64,000 nt of DNA, from the NCBI RefSeq assembly GCF_037975245.1, contig NC_092567.1, positions 21,178,876 to 21,242,875 of the forward strand, written 5' to 3'. Both the position numbers and the translations under genes were made by a program. Positions 48,962-60,000 of this stretch are shown one piece after another. The DNA is from Apostichopus japonicus. Its lineage: Eukaryota > Echinodermata > Holothuroidea > Aspidochirotida > Stichopodidae. The notes under the pieces were generated by a model. It ran no database searches and was not told the origin of the DNA. It saw only the letters and a list, made by a program, of their open reading frames with translations. Positions within the stretch are counted from its first letter, which is position 1, and each line of letters begins with the position of its first letter.

Positions 48962-49981
48962 CTACTCCAGGATAGGAGTTTTCTCCTCAGTGTCTTGTGC
49001 CAGGAGTTCTTCTTCCTTCTCCTCGTCTTGAGCTGCAACTTGTTCTCTGTGTCGAGACATCGTGACGCCGACACATGACACCATAATGAGAGCTGATCCT
49101 ATACCAATGGTCCAGTGGAATGGAAAAGTGAAGAAGATGTATTGTCCCGCGTAGGCAAACACAACATGGAGGGTGAGAATCACCGAAACGGTGACTGGAC
49201 TCTCGAACGAGACGGCAAGGTAATGCAAGGCCATCCCACAAAGGCTTATCAGACCAGTCGCTGAAAGCGCAATGATGGTCTCCGTTTGACGCGGGATTCG
49301 CCATGCGTTTAATACGGTACACAGGGTAATAGAGACTACAGAATACTGTGATGAATACGACAATACAGTAACAATTGTATCTGTCTCTAACTCGGCTAAT
49401 TTCCTCCCGGCAAAGAGCGCTCCGGAGAAGGCCATAGCTCCGATGATTCCGCAGACGACACCTACGACTTTCACGAAGAAACGTCGTTGAAGGTATTCGT
49501 CTTCTTCTTCGCCAGTAACGAACGATGGTCTGGACACGAGAACTACTCCAACGAAGGACAAAATAGTGAACATAAAATTGATCTTCATGCATCTCTGACC
49601 GACGCAGAGAACGTCAAATAGAGTAGCAAAGATTGGCATCGTGAAGAAAATGGCGACTGCGTTGCCTGGACCAAGAATGACAATGGCGATTGTGATGGTG
49701 ATCTGTGTGATGCAGCTGAGCATGCCATGAAGTAGCACAAGTACGAAGTGAACACCAGACGAAAGGAAATTGAGTCTCGGCTTCAAAACCGCAAAGAAGA
49801 AGAAGGCGGATATCAAAAAAGCGATGACAGAATTGAAGACGAATATCAAAGCTGGGTGAGTAACTTCGGAGGTACTGTAGAGAAGCATGTCCTCGCAGCC
49901 GAATGAGAGAGCACATAACACCGCACAGGAGATCCCCATGAGTGGGGAAAGATGTGTCGCTGTGTTTCGTAAGCATTCCAT
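48962..49981 (-). CDS. SLC35G-like EamA/DMT-family membrane transporter
   Basis: An uninterrupted 339-aa frame on the minus strand. It contains about ten hydrophobic helices in two EamA-like halves, beginning MGISCAVLCALSFGCEDMLL and ending in an acidic, probably cytoplasmic, tail (EEKEEELLAQDTEEKTPILE). Length and topology fit SLC35G/TMEM20-type members of the drug/metabolite transporter superfamily. In mammals SLC35G1 is an ER and plasma-membrane protein linked to STIM1; whether that applies here is unknown, and so is the substrate. The coding part is a single exon; non-coding exons could lie upstream. A damaged partial copy lies inverted at 51590-52835. Shorter open frames on the same strand are frame shadows. 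Confidence 0.88.
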   Translation of the reverse strand: MECLRNTATHLSPLMGISCAVLCALSFGCEDMLLYSTSEVTHPALIFVFNSVIAFLISAFFFFAVLKPRLNFLSSGVHFVLVLLHGMLSCITQITITIAIVILGPGNAVAIFFTMPIFATLFDVLCVGQRCMKINFMFTILSFVGVVLVSRPSFVTGEEEDEYLQRRFFVKVVGVVCGIIGAMAFSGALFAGRKLAELETDTIVTVLSYSSQYSVVSITLCTVLNAWRIPRQTETIIALSATGLISLCGMALHYLAVSFESPVTVSVILTLHVVFAYAGQYIFFTFPFHWTIGIGSALIMVSCVGVTMSRHREQVAAQDEEKEEELLAQDTEEKTPILE

Positions 49982-51589
49982 CGTAGATCATTCCGTTCAG
50001 CCACTTGGTAAGTAAATACACCAATAACAGTTTTGTCACATTACTTGCATGTTTAATATTGCATAAAGCCTACGATGAAAAGAACAATCATATATACAAC
50101 GATGTAATTAAATTTTTATTGCGCAGTTATAAAGCATGGTTGGTAGAAATTATATATAATTAGTCTGTTATAGCCATGCATGCGTTATACATGCAGAATA
50201 AACAATAGTCTTGAACGAACAAACCCTCTCTCTTGTAAAGAAATTACGTGCAATGCCACACATTTGTATAGGCACCAATGAATCAATATTTAAGCTAGTA
50301 ACTATTTGGAAAAATGATTTGTGAGGGTGGCTCCTTGGCGGTAACTTTGTAAAAAAAATAAGTAAGATTTGTTTTTTGTAATAGAAAAGGATGACAAAAA
50401 ACCGACATTGCCCTTGGTGGTTCCGTTGAGTAGGTGAAAGGTTAGAAGAAGTCAGCAAACGTTTAGGGTTGAGGGCGGGTTGCCGAAGTGATAGTAGAAG
50501 GACTCCTTCAAAAAAATACTAGAGAGAGGTGGGTCATCTTTAAAGGCATTGCAGACTCGCCCCAAACCGCGTTCCGCGCTCTGAAAAAGTTAACTTTCTG
50601 TTGCTTGCAAGTGAAGTTTTCTTCTTATCGCTACGAAATGTAGACAGGAATGAAACGTGATACCTTGTTATCTTTTATCTAGACCTGAGATGTCCACGCT
50701 GCTATGTACACTGTGTTGTGGGTATTGACCGTAGCTGTATGTATTGACTGTACACTAGTGCTGAATTACCCACGGTAGCAAGCTGTGTGTGTATTTTCTG
50801 GGATCGATGGTGGTGCCTTACACTTCTATTACACCTCATTCGAAACTAGGTAAGATTACCGGCATGAGACGTTTCTTTGTGCGCGAGTCTTCACACCATT
50901 TAAGCAAACAGAAAGCGAACAAGAGAGAGAATAAAGGGGTGTAGTCGAACGACCATGGAAATACGTTAATTTAAAGTCTTCTTAACTGTCATATTGCTTA
51001 CAGCACACCGCTGCCACCACCTGCCATAGGTTCGAATCGTTATACTACACCGCTGTGTGGGTCATTGTGGAACACGAACACTCCGATATATATTGCCACT
51101 GAGTGACACGAAACGTTCGATCATCTTACAGGAATTAACTCAGTTGTGGCAGAAGATTTTGTACTCTACGACGTTGGTAAGTATTTCCATCCAACCTTTT
51201 GTTTTCTCTGAAATTCCGTGGTATCCGAGTCATTTAATATGTCTATGCATGGTGATTGCTGTGGCTTCAAAACGTCAATAGCGGCCCGAGTACTATCTCC
51301 AGTTAGCCTAATTAGTCATCCTTCACTGGCATCGTTAATTGTGTGTCACAAATTGGTATTTCATTCGCGATATTCAGCATAGGGCCTGGCAATGGCGTAT
51401 AGCTCTCTTTGTTAGTCTCACACGTTTTTCATTAATTTTTAGCGTATACTATTTCTGAGAAGTAAACCTCAGATTAAAGACTTGTTCTTTGTGATTTATT
51501 GTTCGATGGGCGGAGTATTTTTTAATAACTATGACACTTGAGGATAAAGAGATAACCGGAAAAGTGTTTAGCCTGTTTATTCCGGCCGC
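49982..51589. other. Spacer between transporter gene and its damaged copy
   Basis: Probably contains the promoter and 5' UTR of the transporter. A GTTCGAATCG word near 51030 looks like a box B but has no tRNA partner. No further gene supported. Confidence 0.4.
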
Positions 51590-51798
51590 GTATACGGTAT
51601 CATCGCAGCCATCGCGGCAGCCGTGGCGTTCTCCTAATCTCTTATAGTTGGAAAAATTCTATTGTTAATGTGCTTTCTTATTCATGTCAGTATTCACTGA
51701 TGTCTCTCATTTTGTGCTCCTTTGTGATCCTTATGTGGTGGATGGTCTCTACCAAACACACCCAAAGAAGTCATCTTACTCTCAGCAACGGGCGTGAC

Positions 51799-52727
51799 CT
51801 TGGGCGGCGATCATGGGGGGGGGGCATGTCCTCCCCCCAATATTTTAGGTTGGGAAATAGTATCTAATATCCCCAATATCTGGTGGCATAATTTTGTTTT
51901 TGGTGGCTATAAATAGAAAATAATGCGTGAGATCATTTATCCAAATCCTATTTGGCGGTGGCTAAAACTGCATCCAGCACATGCTGTATGAGGTTAATGA
52001 CTCTTCGTGGTCGTTTCTGTGACCTGTGACCGTATAGCAAGTTGTCACTCATGATTATGATCATAATGTCTGTACATCTCTTGTGTATGAGTGTAAGTAC
52101 GTACAATCATATATATGATCCTCATCGATATGGGTTAATTAGGTTTCCATTTGGCCTGTTTCCTACAAGATTTCTAACCTGAGCAGGCGCGTAACCAAGG
52201 GGGGGGGGGGGGGTGGGCGAAGAGGGCGACCCCTTGAGCATATTTTTTTGTAGTTGTTTTATGATATCGCTAGTAATATCAAAATAGAAAATAGATGCAA
52301 CTTACAAGGCCTGGGAAGTGCCATTTCCAGCGATCTGGGAGACATTTTCGGGCAAAAGTTTCTTCTACGCTTCGCGCCAATTCATGGTGGCGCTACGCCA
52401 AGATAGTTTGCCTAATACATTCGCCCCTCCTTTGGCAAATTCCTCGCTACGCGCCTGTCTGACCGTGTCATAATTTGTTGCTAAATATCACCAAAAACGT
52501 CACAGACTTTCACCGAAAGTAGTTTTTACTTTTTTTCGAAATAAATTAGCTAGACGGACCGCATCCGTAGTGAAATTTGGTTTGCCGATAATGAAGGAAA
52601 TAAGGCTGTAGCAACCAACCAGTAACCATCACGAAGCGCGCGAACAATTTTGGGGATGAAAGTTGCTACGCGCCTGCACCAAGCAAATGCCCCCCCCCCC
52701 AATATTTGAAACAAATCGCCGCCCCTG
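51799..52727. mobile_element. hAT-type element inserted in the transporter pseudogene
   Basis: Left end CTTGGGCGGCGAT; right end, read in reverse, CAGGGGCGGCGAT, the CAGGGGCGGC class of hAT termini. Flanks GGCGTGAC (51791-51798) and GGCGGGAC (52728-52735) are an 8-bp target duplication with one mismatch. Removing the element and one copy restores the alignment between the pseudogene and the intact gene, which confirms both ends. G- or C-runs sit just inside each end. It has no transposase, so it is non-autonomous. Confidence 0.88.
52184..52457. mobile_element. Nested MITE-like repeat with CAGGCGCGTA ends
   Basis: CAGGCGCGTAACCAAGG at the left and CCTCGCTACGCGCCTG at the right are inverted repeats. 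A third, similar inverted end, TTGCTACGCGCCTG, lies at about 52663-52676. This suggests one MITE inside the hAT element plus a second partial copy, or variable use of ends. No clear target duplication was found. Confidence 0.55.
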
Positions 52728-52849
52728 GGCGGGACTATTTTTGGTGGGATGGTATTTGGATACTTAGCCGTATGCCAGGAAAAACCTACCACAATCTCTG
52801 TCATATTAACATCGGAAGTTGTGATGTACATCTACATTAAAAGTGAACA

Positions 52850-52970
52850 GCGCCGTCAGCATCAAAGGAGACATGTGCAGCACCAAAGTAGACAACAAAA
52901 TAAAAGGAAACAACAACATCAAAGGAGACAACAAAATCAAAAGAGACAACAGCATTATAACAGACATCAT
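52850..52970 (+). repeat. Short ACAACAxAATCAAAGGAG tandem repeat
   Basis: About five imperfect units of roughly 18 bp (GGAGACAACAAAATCAAA and variants) directly after the transporter pseudogene. They produce a Q/R-rich open frame by composition only. Confidence 0.7.
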
Positions 52971-53159
52971 AGAAGTAAAGTATATAAACATCACACTATA
53001 TGACAAACTTATAAAAAGATTTGAATAGTGCAAAATTTACTCGTTTACATTCGCTGTGAAATTCTCGGCATTGTAAACTGACAGTTTACACGGATCTCTC
53101 AAATACACCAAGTAAAGCTTTCCACGAGACTGACAGAGCACCATACAGCAAATACCCAG

Positions 53160-54300
53160 TAAACATTTTGACGTCGGATCGACGTTGGGTTTGGGTCGCG
53201 TGAAATGGTCGGACCGACGTCTCCCACGTTTCCGTTTGCAAAGTGGGGCAACGTCGATTCGACGTCGATTCAGACGTCCAATATTCGTTGGTCCGACGTT
53301 TGGCCGACTCTTCGGTATACCGTTCAAACGACGTTCATTGGACGTCTTTCCAACAATTAATGTCGACGTCAATTCGACGTCGATGAAACCGTCCAAAATT
53401 CGTTGGTCCGACCTTTTGCCGACTCTTTGGTATACCTTTCAAACGACGTTCATTTGACGTCTTTCCAACATTTAATGTCGACGTCGAATCGACGTCGATG
53501 AAACCGTCCAATATTCGTTGGTCCGACGTTTGGCCGACTCTTCGGTATACCGTTCAAACGACGTTCATTGGAAGTTTTGCCAACATTTAATGTCGACGTT
53601 GATTTGACGTCGATGAAACCGTCCATTAATCGTTGGTCCGACGTTTGGCCGACTCTTCGGTATACAGTTAAAACGACGTACATTGGACGTCTTTCCAACA
53701 ATTAATGTCGACGTCGAATCGACGTCGATGAAACCGTCCAATAATCGTAGGTCCGACGTTTGGTCGACTCTTCGGTATACGTTGAAACGACGTTAACTGG
53801 ACGTCTTCCCAACATTCAATGTCGACGTCGAAACGACGTCGATAAAACCGTCCAATAATCGTCGGTCCGACGTTTGGCCGACTCTACGTTATACCGTTCA
53901 AACGACGTTCATTTCACGTCTTTCCAACATTTAATGTCGACGTCGAATCGACGTCGATGAAACCGTCCACAATTCGTTGGTCCGACCTTTGGCCGACTCT
54001 TTGGTATACCTTTCAAACGACGTTCATTTGACGTCTTTCCAACATTTAATGTCGACATCGAATCGACGTCGATGAAACCGTCCAATATTCGTTGGTCCGA
54101 CGTTTGGCCGACTCTTCGGTATACCGTTCAAACGACGTTCATTGGACGTTTTTCCAACATTTAATGTCGACGTTGATTTGACGTCGATGAAACCGTCCAT
54201 TATTCGTTGGTCCGACGTTTGGCCGTCTCTTCGATATACCAAACGACGTTAAGTGGACGTCTTTGTAACACATCATTTTAACGTCGGATTGACTCTGGCT
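53160..54300. repeat. 115-bp satellite rich in GACGTC palindromes
   Basis: About nine head-to-tail units. Successive GTCGAC landmarks at 53362, 53477, 53592, 53707, 53821, 53936, 54051 and 54166 are 114-115 bp apart. Each unit contains GACGTCGAATCGACGTC, itself a palindrome, plus CCGTCCAATATTCGTTGG and TTTGGCCGACTCTTCGGTAT. It is CpG- and ACGT-rich against AT-rich surroundings. Both borders carry a shared phrase (ATTTTGACGTCGG and ATTTTAACGTCGG). The several minus-strand frames across it are repeat artefacts. Confidence 0.93.
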
Positions 54301-57010
54301 TGGTTTATAGTTTACTAACAATGTATGGTAAGTTTGTTTTAAATCGAAAAATGAAAAACATGAGTTGATTGAAATATTTCGTTTTAAAAGAAAACGGCCC
54401 TTTTATATTTGATTTCAATAATATGATAAAGTCACAAGAAAAGTCTACTATAAAGTTAATAGAGGTAAAATGCGCTACATAGCACAGACTATATGTTACT
54501 ACAGCTGCATGTTTATTAAAAGGCAATGGAAGTTGTTGACTGTTGTTCCCAACTTGTCAACATAAACCGTTGTGGTAAAAAGGAGCGCTCTACATGTACA
54601 TTGTCGTACGAGTTACACCCCACCGCCGATGAAATGCCATATGTTAAAGTCCCATTCATAGTTTCCTTATGAATTTCAGAAAACAAACTTCCGAATTAGA
54701 TTCCAACGTTTCTTAACCTAAATACACTCTGACCAGGTGGGTTTTATGGAGAAAAGCTGTCGCAATCGAAAGAAAGAAAAAAAAAAAATTCTGTCGCCCT
54801 TATGGCGGTAACGATTTACCGTAATATCACTGCAACCGCCTACGGTTCATTACACAAATGTAAAGAAAATAGTCCATGCAGTCCTATTGGTATCGCATTT
54901 TACAAGTAGAATAGGTTTGACACCGCTAGGTCACGGTACTAATCTCCCACCAAAATATGCCTTCTCGCATTCACTACACTAGAGGTAGGGAAAATCCCGA
55001 AAACACTCGAGAAGTACAAAAAGGAAAATTACCAACAAAATAAAACAATCTAAAAAATAAATATTGAAAGCCACGAGCATTTTCCCATAACAGCAATCCA
55101 AAACAAGTAGTGATTGCCTAGTCTGTAATACAACTGAAATTTCGAAATATAAATATTTTTACATCAGTTCTGGAGTCGTTACTAGACACGTAGATTGGAA
55201 ATGTCGGTGCCTTTGTGCATATACCACATTCTGTCTATCTACAAGATGTAAGGTCATTAACCTCGTTGCACTTTTGACATTCCCTTGGTTCCCACAATCC
55301 CTTAAAAAGAAAAACATAAGAAATTGCTTGACCCGCTATTTCAGACGTCTAGTCAATTCAGAAAAAAACAATAAAAAGATAAACAGCACGTGACGTTTCT
55401 TTCTCACTCTTGGTTGGTCCTTTCAATGACAGATTTGATGAATTAGGTAACATTGAACCAATGAGTGACCAGATGCCCGAACATGAGTGAGCCCAAGAGT
55501 TGTTATTTCAGAGGCATGTCAGTAGGGAAAAGTTAGTCGAAACAATCGCTCTTAGCTAGTGATCGTTGTTTGCGGACGTACAGGCTATTTAAGTAAACAT
55601 GGTTTCTTATCAGTATCTTGAAGTAACTTAACAACGCTAATTGGACTTTAATTTAGAGACGAGAGAGGTAATCTTATAATCAACGGAATATTTAACTCAT
55701 TTACTTGAGCAAGGGCGAGAAATCGAGATACCAGTTATACCGAGCTCACAAGGCGTCGTCACACTCGTAGCAGTAAACCGCCTCATAACACTTGTATCGT
55801 GCTACCAAAAACACGGAATGAGCAGTATCGATAGAGTTGATAGGTAAGAACATATTTATCCCATCAGTTGTTTAATTATCATGTTACTCGTTCTCAGTTG
55901 CTTAGTCAATTACTGCAGAGTAGAAATAAGATACCGAATTGATCATGCCCTGGATAACACTACAGTCTGTACAGGAAGGGCATATGCCGTGGACCTATCA
56001 AGTATCAACCGATGTTTTCAATAGCAGTTGGTATATAGTTGCAGTACAATATTTGTATATACTATTTTTATTTGTAGCATATTTGGCTAATGCCTGAATC
56101 CCAACACCCTCTAACTTAGATTAAAGTTCAGGCCGGGATTTCCTTTGTAAGAATTTTTTTTTTTTTTGTAAAGTCGGTCTGCGTATCGACCAGCATGTAG
56201 CAGTGCTAATTTTAAAGGTATGCAGTATTTCCGCGAATTATGCCAGAAATTTAAATATGGTCACCTTTGGTCATAATTCTTAAATTGTTTTTATTACCGC
56301 CTTCGAAGAAATTTACCCCACTGAGAAATTCTTTCGTCTTGGGTGTTCATTAAGAAAATGTCCGAGAACAATTTGGAGAATAACGACCTCCAGGAAAATA
56401 CTTTTTGAAAATGTCTAGCAATTATAAAGTGCTATAATTTGGGGCCTATGCAGACTACTTTTAAACTGGGGGTGGTAACTTGATAATAGTCACCAAAAGT
56501 ATGGTGGGATAAGAAAATTGCCAGAATGGCTTCTGGTCACTACCAATCTTATATAATAACTCACCATTTTGTATTTAAGCACTCTTAATTTGTAAGAAAA
56601 AAAGTAGCACCATCCTCTGGGAAAGGCACTGGAGGAACCAGGAAGCAAACAGAATACCACCAGGCTCCAGCATGTAGTTTATATGTCATGCAGGCACTTT
56701 GGGCTGATATGAGGCTAAGGACTACTTTGAATTGTAATAAAATATCTTTCACTAGGAGAATGGAATTGCATTTGATGCAAGGATGTAGACCCTGCAAGAT
56801 TTTTTTACTGATTACTTTTACTGCTATAGTCTTCAAAATGTGTTAGAAGACTATAATATAGCCATTACTATTTACAAGGCATGTTAAGTGAAAGGAACAG
56901 TTTAATGACAGTTCAAAAGTATCACACTAAAGTTAAACAATGGGAAAGCAGTCTTGATATTGATAATGGAAAGATGATCTAGGCTTATGTTGAATTTAAA
57001 GTATTTGACT
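54301..57010. other. Spacer between satellite and DUF4806 gene
   Basis: No gene recognised. It probably includes the 3' UTR of the DUF4806 gene and may include the left terminal region of the CACTA-like element, but I could not find a CACTA-type end or a target duplication here. Confidence 0.4.
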
Positions 57011-60000
57011 TTAATCAAGCTGACAATCTGGCTGTTGTGCCTGCCTGTCCTTGCGGGCACCAGTCCGGTCTGCAGCATGTTTTAGCCATAATTTAATGAC
57101 TGCTTCCACCTGTGACTGGGTTGCTGTTTTTGTCAAAGGGTTTCTTGAGATGGCCCCTAGGGACAATAGGAAAAAACGAAGAGCAATTATAAGTATAATC
57201 ACATGAATAAACCAAGAGAAAATGTAATCTAATGACTGACCGCATGGCTTAATTGATATTATGTTGTTTATTTCAGGCAAGTCTCATCCCAAATGATTGG
57301 AGGGCATTGATGATACTTATCAACTTGGTCCAATTTTACTGCTCTGCTCAGCGCTTTGCAAAGATGAGTACATTATCTTATATGAATTACAGTCACACAT
57401 TGCAGTCTGACAAAACCATTAAATCTACACAAAGTTGCTTGATGGTTAAAATATGGGCCTTGGCCTTTTGGGAAAGATGTATACAATGCATAATGTTTGT
57501 GTGTAGTTCAGTGTGAAGCTTTTCTACATGTAACATGATGCATCATTGAAGCACTGTTAGTTTGTCACAGTATATATACCATTTGAACAACTGGGACGAT
57601 TTTATTTTTTTTATTATAGGCATTTGTATACTTACTAAAAATCAAATCTTTCAGAAGAAGGGTAGAAAAGGCTTTCTTTTCGGCACTCCCCCTGCCTAAC
57701 CAGTTGAATTTTGTGGCCAAGGCACTGCTCATTAGGAATGATAAAATCCTTCTCACACTACTATCCAAGTTGGTCCCACCTATCATAGACAGCTTCTGGA
57801 CCTATATAAGGAGGTGATTGCGAAAAAAAAAATGAAATTTATTAAGGAACAAAGTTTATGTTATCCAGTTGTAATAAGTTATGAATTGTTTACTTGTTAT
57901 TTACCACCACACTACTATTAGTATTACATTAGTTGTAATTAATTTATTTTCTAAAAATATGTATTTCGTAAACATTACTACAAGAAGTATAATTAAAAAG
58001 TAATATATTTCAAAATGTATGTAGTTAACAGAGATACAATTTTTTCAAAAAAATAATGCAAATATATCTCAGATAGAGGTATGACTTATGACATACCACG
58101 TATGACAGGAGTGGGGTCACTGGGTGCATAAGTATCTAAGAGTTTGGCAAGATTGTTTAAAACTGTAAGACTCCTACCACTCCCAGTTGAAAAAAAAGTA
58201 GTGCAATTTTTAAAGCAATATGCAATTATAAGGCTCATAGAGCAAATTTTAAACTGTGCCATCTACACTTATAACTTGGGTTGAAATATGAGACTTATAG
58301 ACCACATAGCATCATATGTCTATTTAATATGGCTGTGAAAAGGTTTTCATTAAGTTTATATTACAAATTGATGGAGCACGAAATTACAGCAAGTTACATT
58401 TAGTCTAAAACTCAATCATAGAACGCTTACACTACTGGTTTCTTTAAAAACGTGCAATCAAAAACACACAAAAAACATTTCTTACCAGTTTTTTCCTTGA
58501 TCCTGTGTCATTTTTAAGTTTTTCCTCCAAAGAAGTTATACCTTCAAGGGACTTTAGAGGAAATTCATTTAGCCAATCGTCTTCTTCACTCTCTGGTAGG
58601 ACGTTTGCCTCAGTCAGTGTTTTTAGCAGCAACTTGTTGTGCTGAACCTCCGCCTTAATCTCCGTCAGCATCGAGATTACCCTTTTTTCAAAATCTAATA
58701 AAAGTTAACAACAACAAAATAAACTTAGTTACATTCCTATAAACTCCATATGTCATAGTAAAACTGTGTTCCCTTAAAAATTATACTGTACATTAGGTCT
58801 TTCATTTTTTGTTGTTGCATATTTAGCATCAATTTAATAATAAATAACAATTCACAAGAATATAAATAAATAATATTAAATAGTAACAAATATTACTTTG
58901 TCTTCATACCTTAGCATTTTTGGTTTCGATGATAATCGTAACATTTGCAATCATGCGTGTGTGTGTGTGCGTTTGTGACGCCCAGCTTGTAAACACGATA
59001 TCTCAAGAAGGGAAGCTTGGACAGTTCTCATATTTGGTACATAGGAGTACCTTATTGAGTACAAGAAGCCTATTGTTTTTGGTGTAGGTCAGAGGTCATT
59101 TAAGGTCACCAGGGGTCAAATAGTGAGAAGCTTGTAAACATGATATCTCAAGAAGCAAAGCTTGGATTGATTTCATATTTGGTATGTAGGTTGACCACAT
59201 TAAGTACAAAAAGCCTATCGTTATTGGTGGATGTCGAAGGTCATTTAGGGTCACCAGGGGTCAACTTGTAAAAACCTTTTCATAATATAGGTATCTCCCA
59301 TCGTCCAGCCTATAAGTAGATGACATGGGCGATTCGCCTCATAAGAATAGGAGAGCCTATTGACAATTGAAAATGATCTTACGGGCATCCGTAGATTTGA
59401 ATCCGAACTCGCGACAATATCCCCATTGACTTAAGTGTGTCGCTAGAAGTCCTGAATTACTATGTACATAGCTACATACATGTGTGTGTGTGTGTAAAAC
59501 AGTGTCTTCCAAGGCTTGCTTGCAGACCATAGATATATAAAAGTGCTAGAGCTACTGCAACACTTGTCACTCATCCGTATGGATATTTTGCTAAAAAGTT
59601 GATGTGATTTTGATGGAATAGTGCATTTGAATGGCGAAGCATGCCTTCTCTAGAAAATATTTGTAGATCATTGGTAGTTCTGGTTGGATGTAAGTTGCAC
59701 AGGTACCACGAATTTCAAAACATTTCTTGGCCAGATGCCATGAAGAAACTAGGTCAAGCACCTGTGAACTTGAGATTTGTTTTCACTTCATGGAGTTGGC
59801 TGTAATGTTGGCCTAGTTTTTCTCAACTTGTGAAACTACCATTGACAGGTTCCAACAAGGTTGATATTTTGGGACTAGTTGTGAATGGGGTAAGGGATTG
59901 TTTCAAAACATAACAGTCATGTGATCCAATGTCAACAAAGGTCAATCAGGGGTCAAAAACTAGTATTTTTGCAATAACTTGAGAACCAAATGTCCATCAA

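Larger units (their letters stand above)
51590..52835 (+). pseudogene. SLC35G-like pseudogene fragment, split by a hAT element
   Basis: Plus-strand pieces match the C-terminal half of the transporter at 48962-49981 in order. YGIIAAIAAAVAFS (51593) answers CGIIGAMAFSGALF. LSYSCQYSLMSLILCSF (51673) answers LSYSSQYSVVSITLCTV. Removing the 929-bp insertion and one target copy, LSATG then IFGGMVFGYLAV and TTISVILTSEVVMYIY (52740-52835) answer LISLCGMALHYLAV and VTVSVILTLHVVFAYA. Frame changes and a stop are present, and the N-terminal half was not found. Beyond 52835 the frame runs into a short AAC/AGA-rich repeat. The orientation is opposite to the intact gene. Confidence 0.8.

Noticed and set aside
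49614-50039. 141- and 201-codon frames overlapping the transporter
   Set aside because: Alternate-frame shadows of the intact 339-aa transporter; no family resemblance.
51057-51281. Possible exon ending at a GTAAGT near 51178
   Set aside because: No similarity to the transporter or any other family, and no partner exon was found.
53037-54321. Minus-strand frames with recurring phrases such as SKRPNVGPTN
   Set aside because: They lie entirely in the 115-bp satellite, and the phrases recur with its period.
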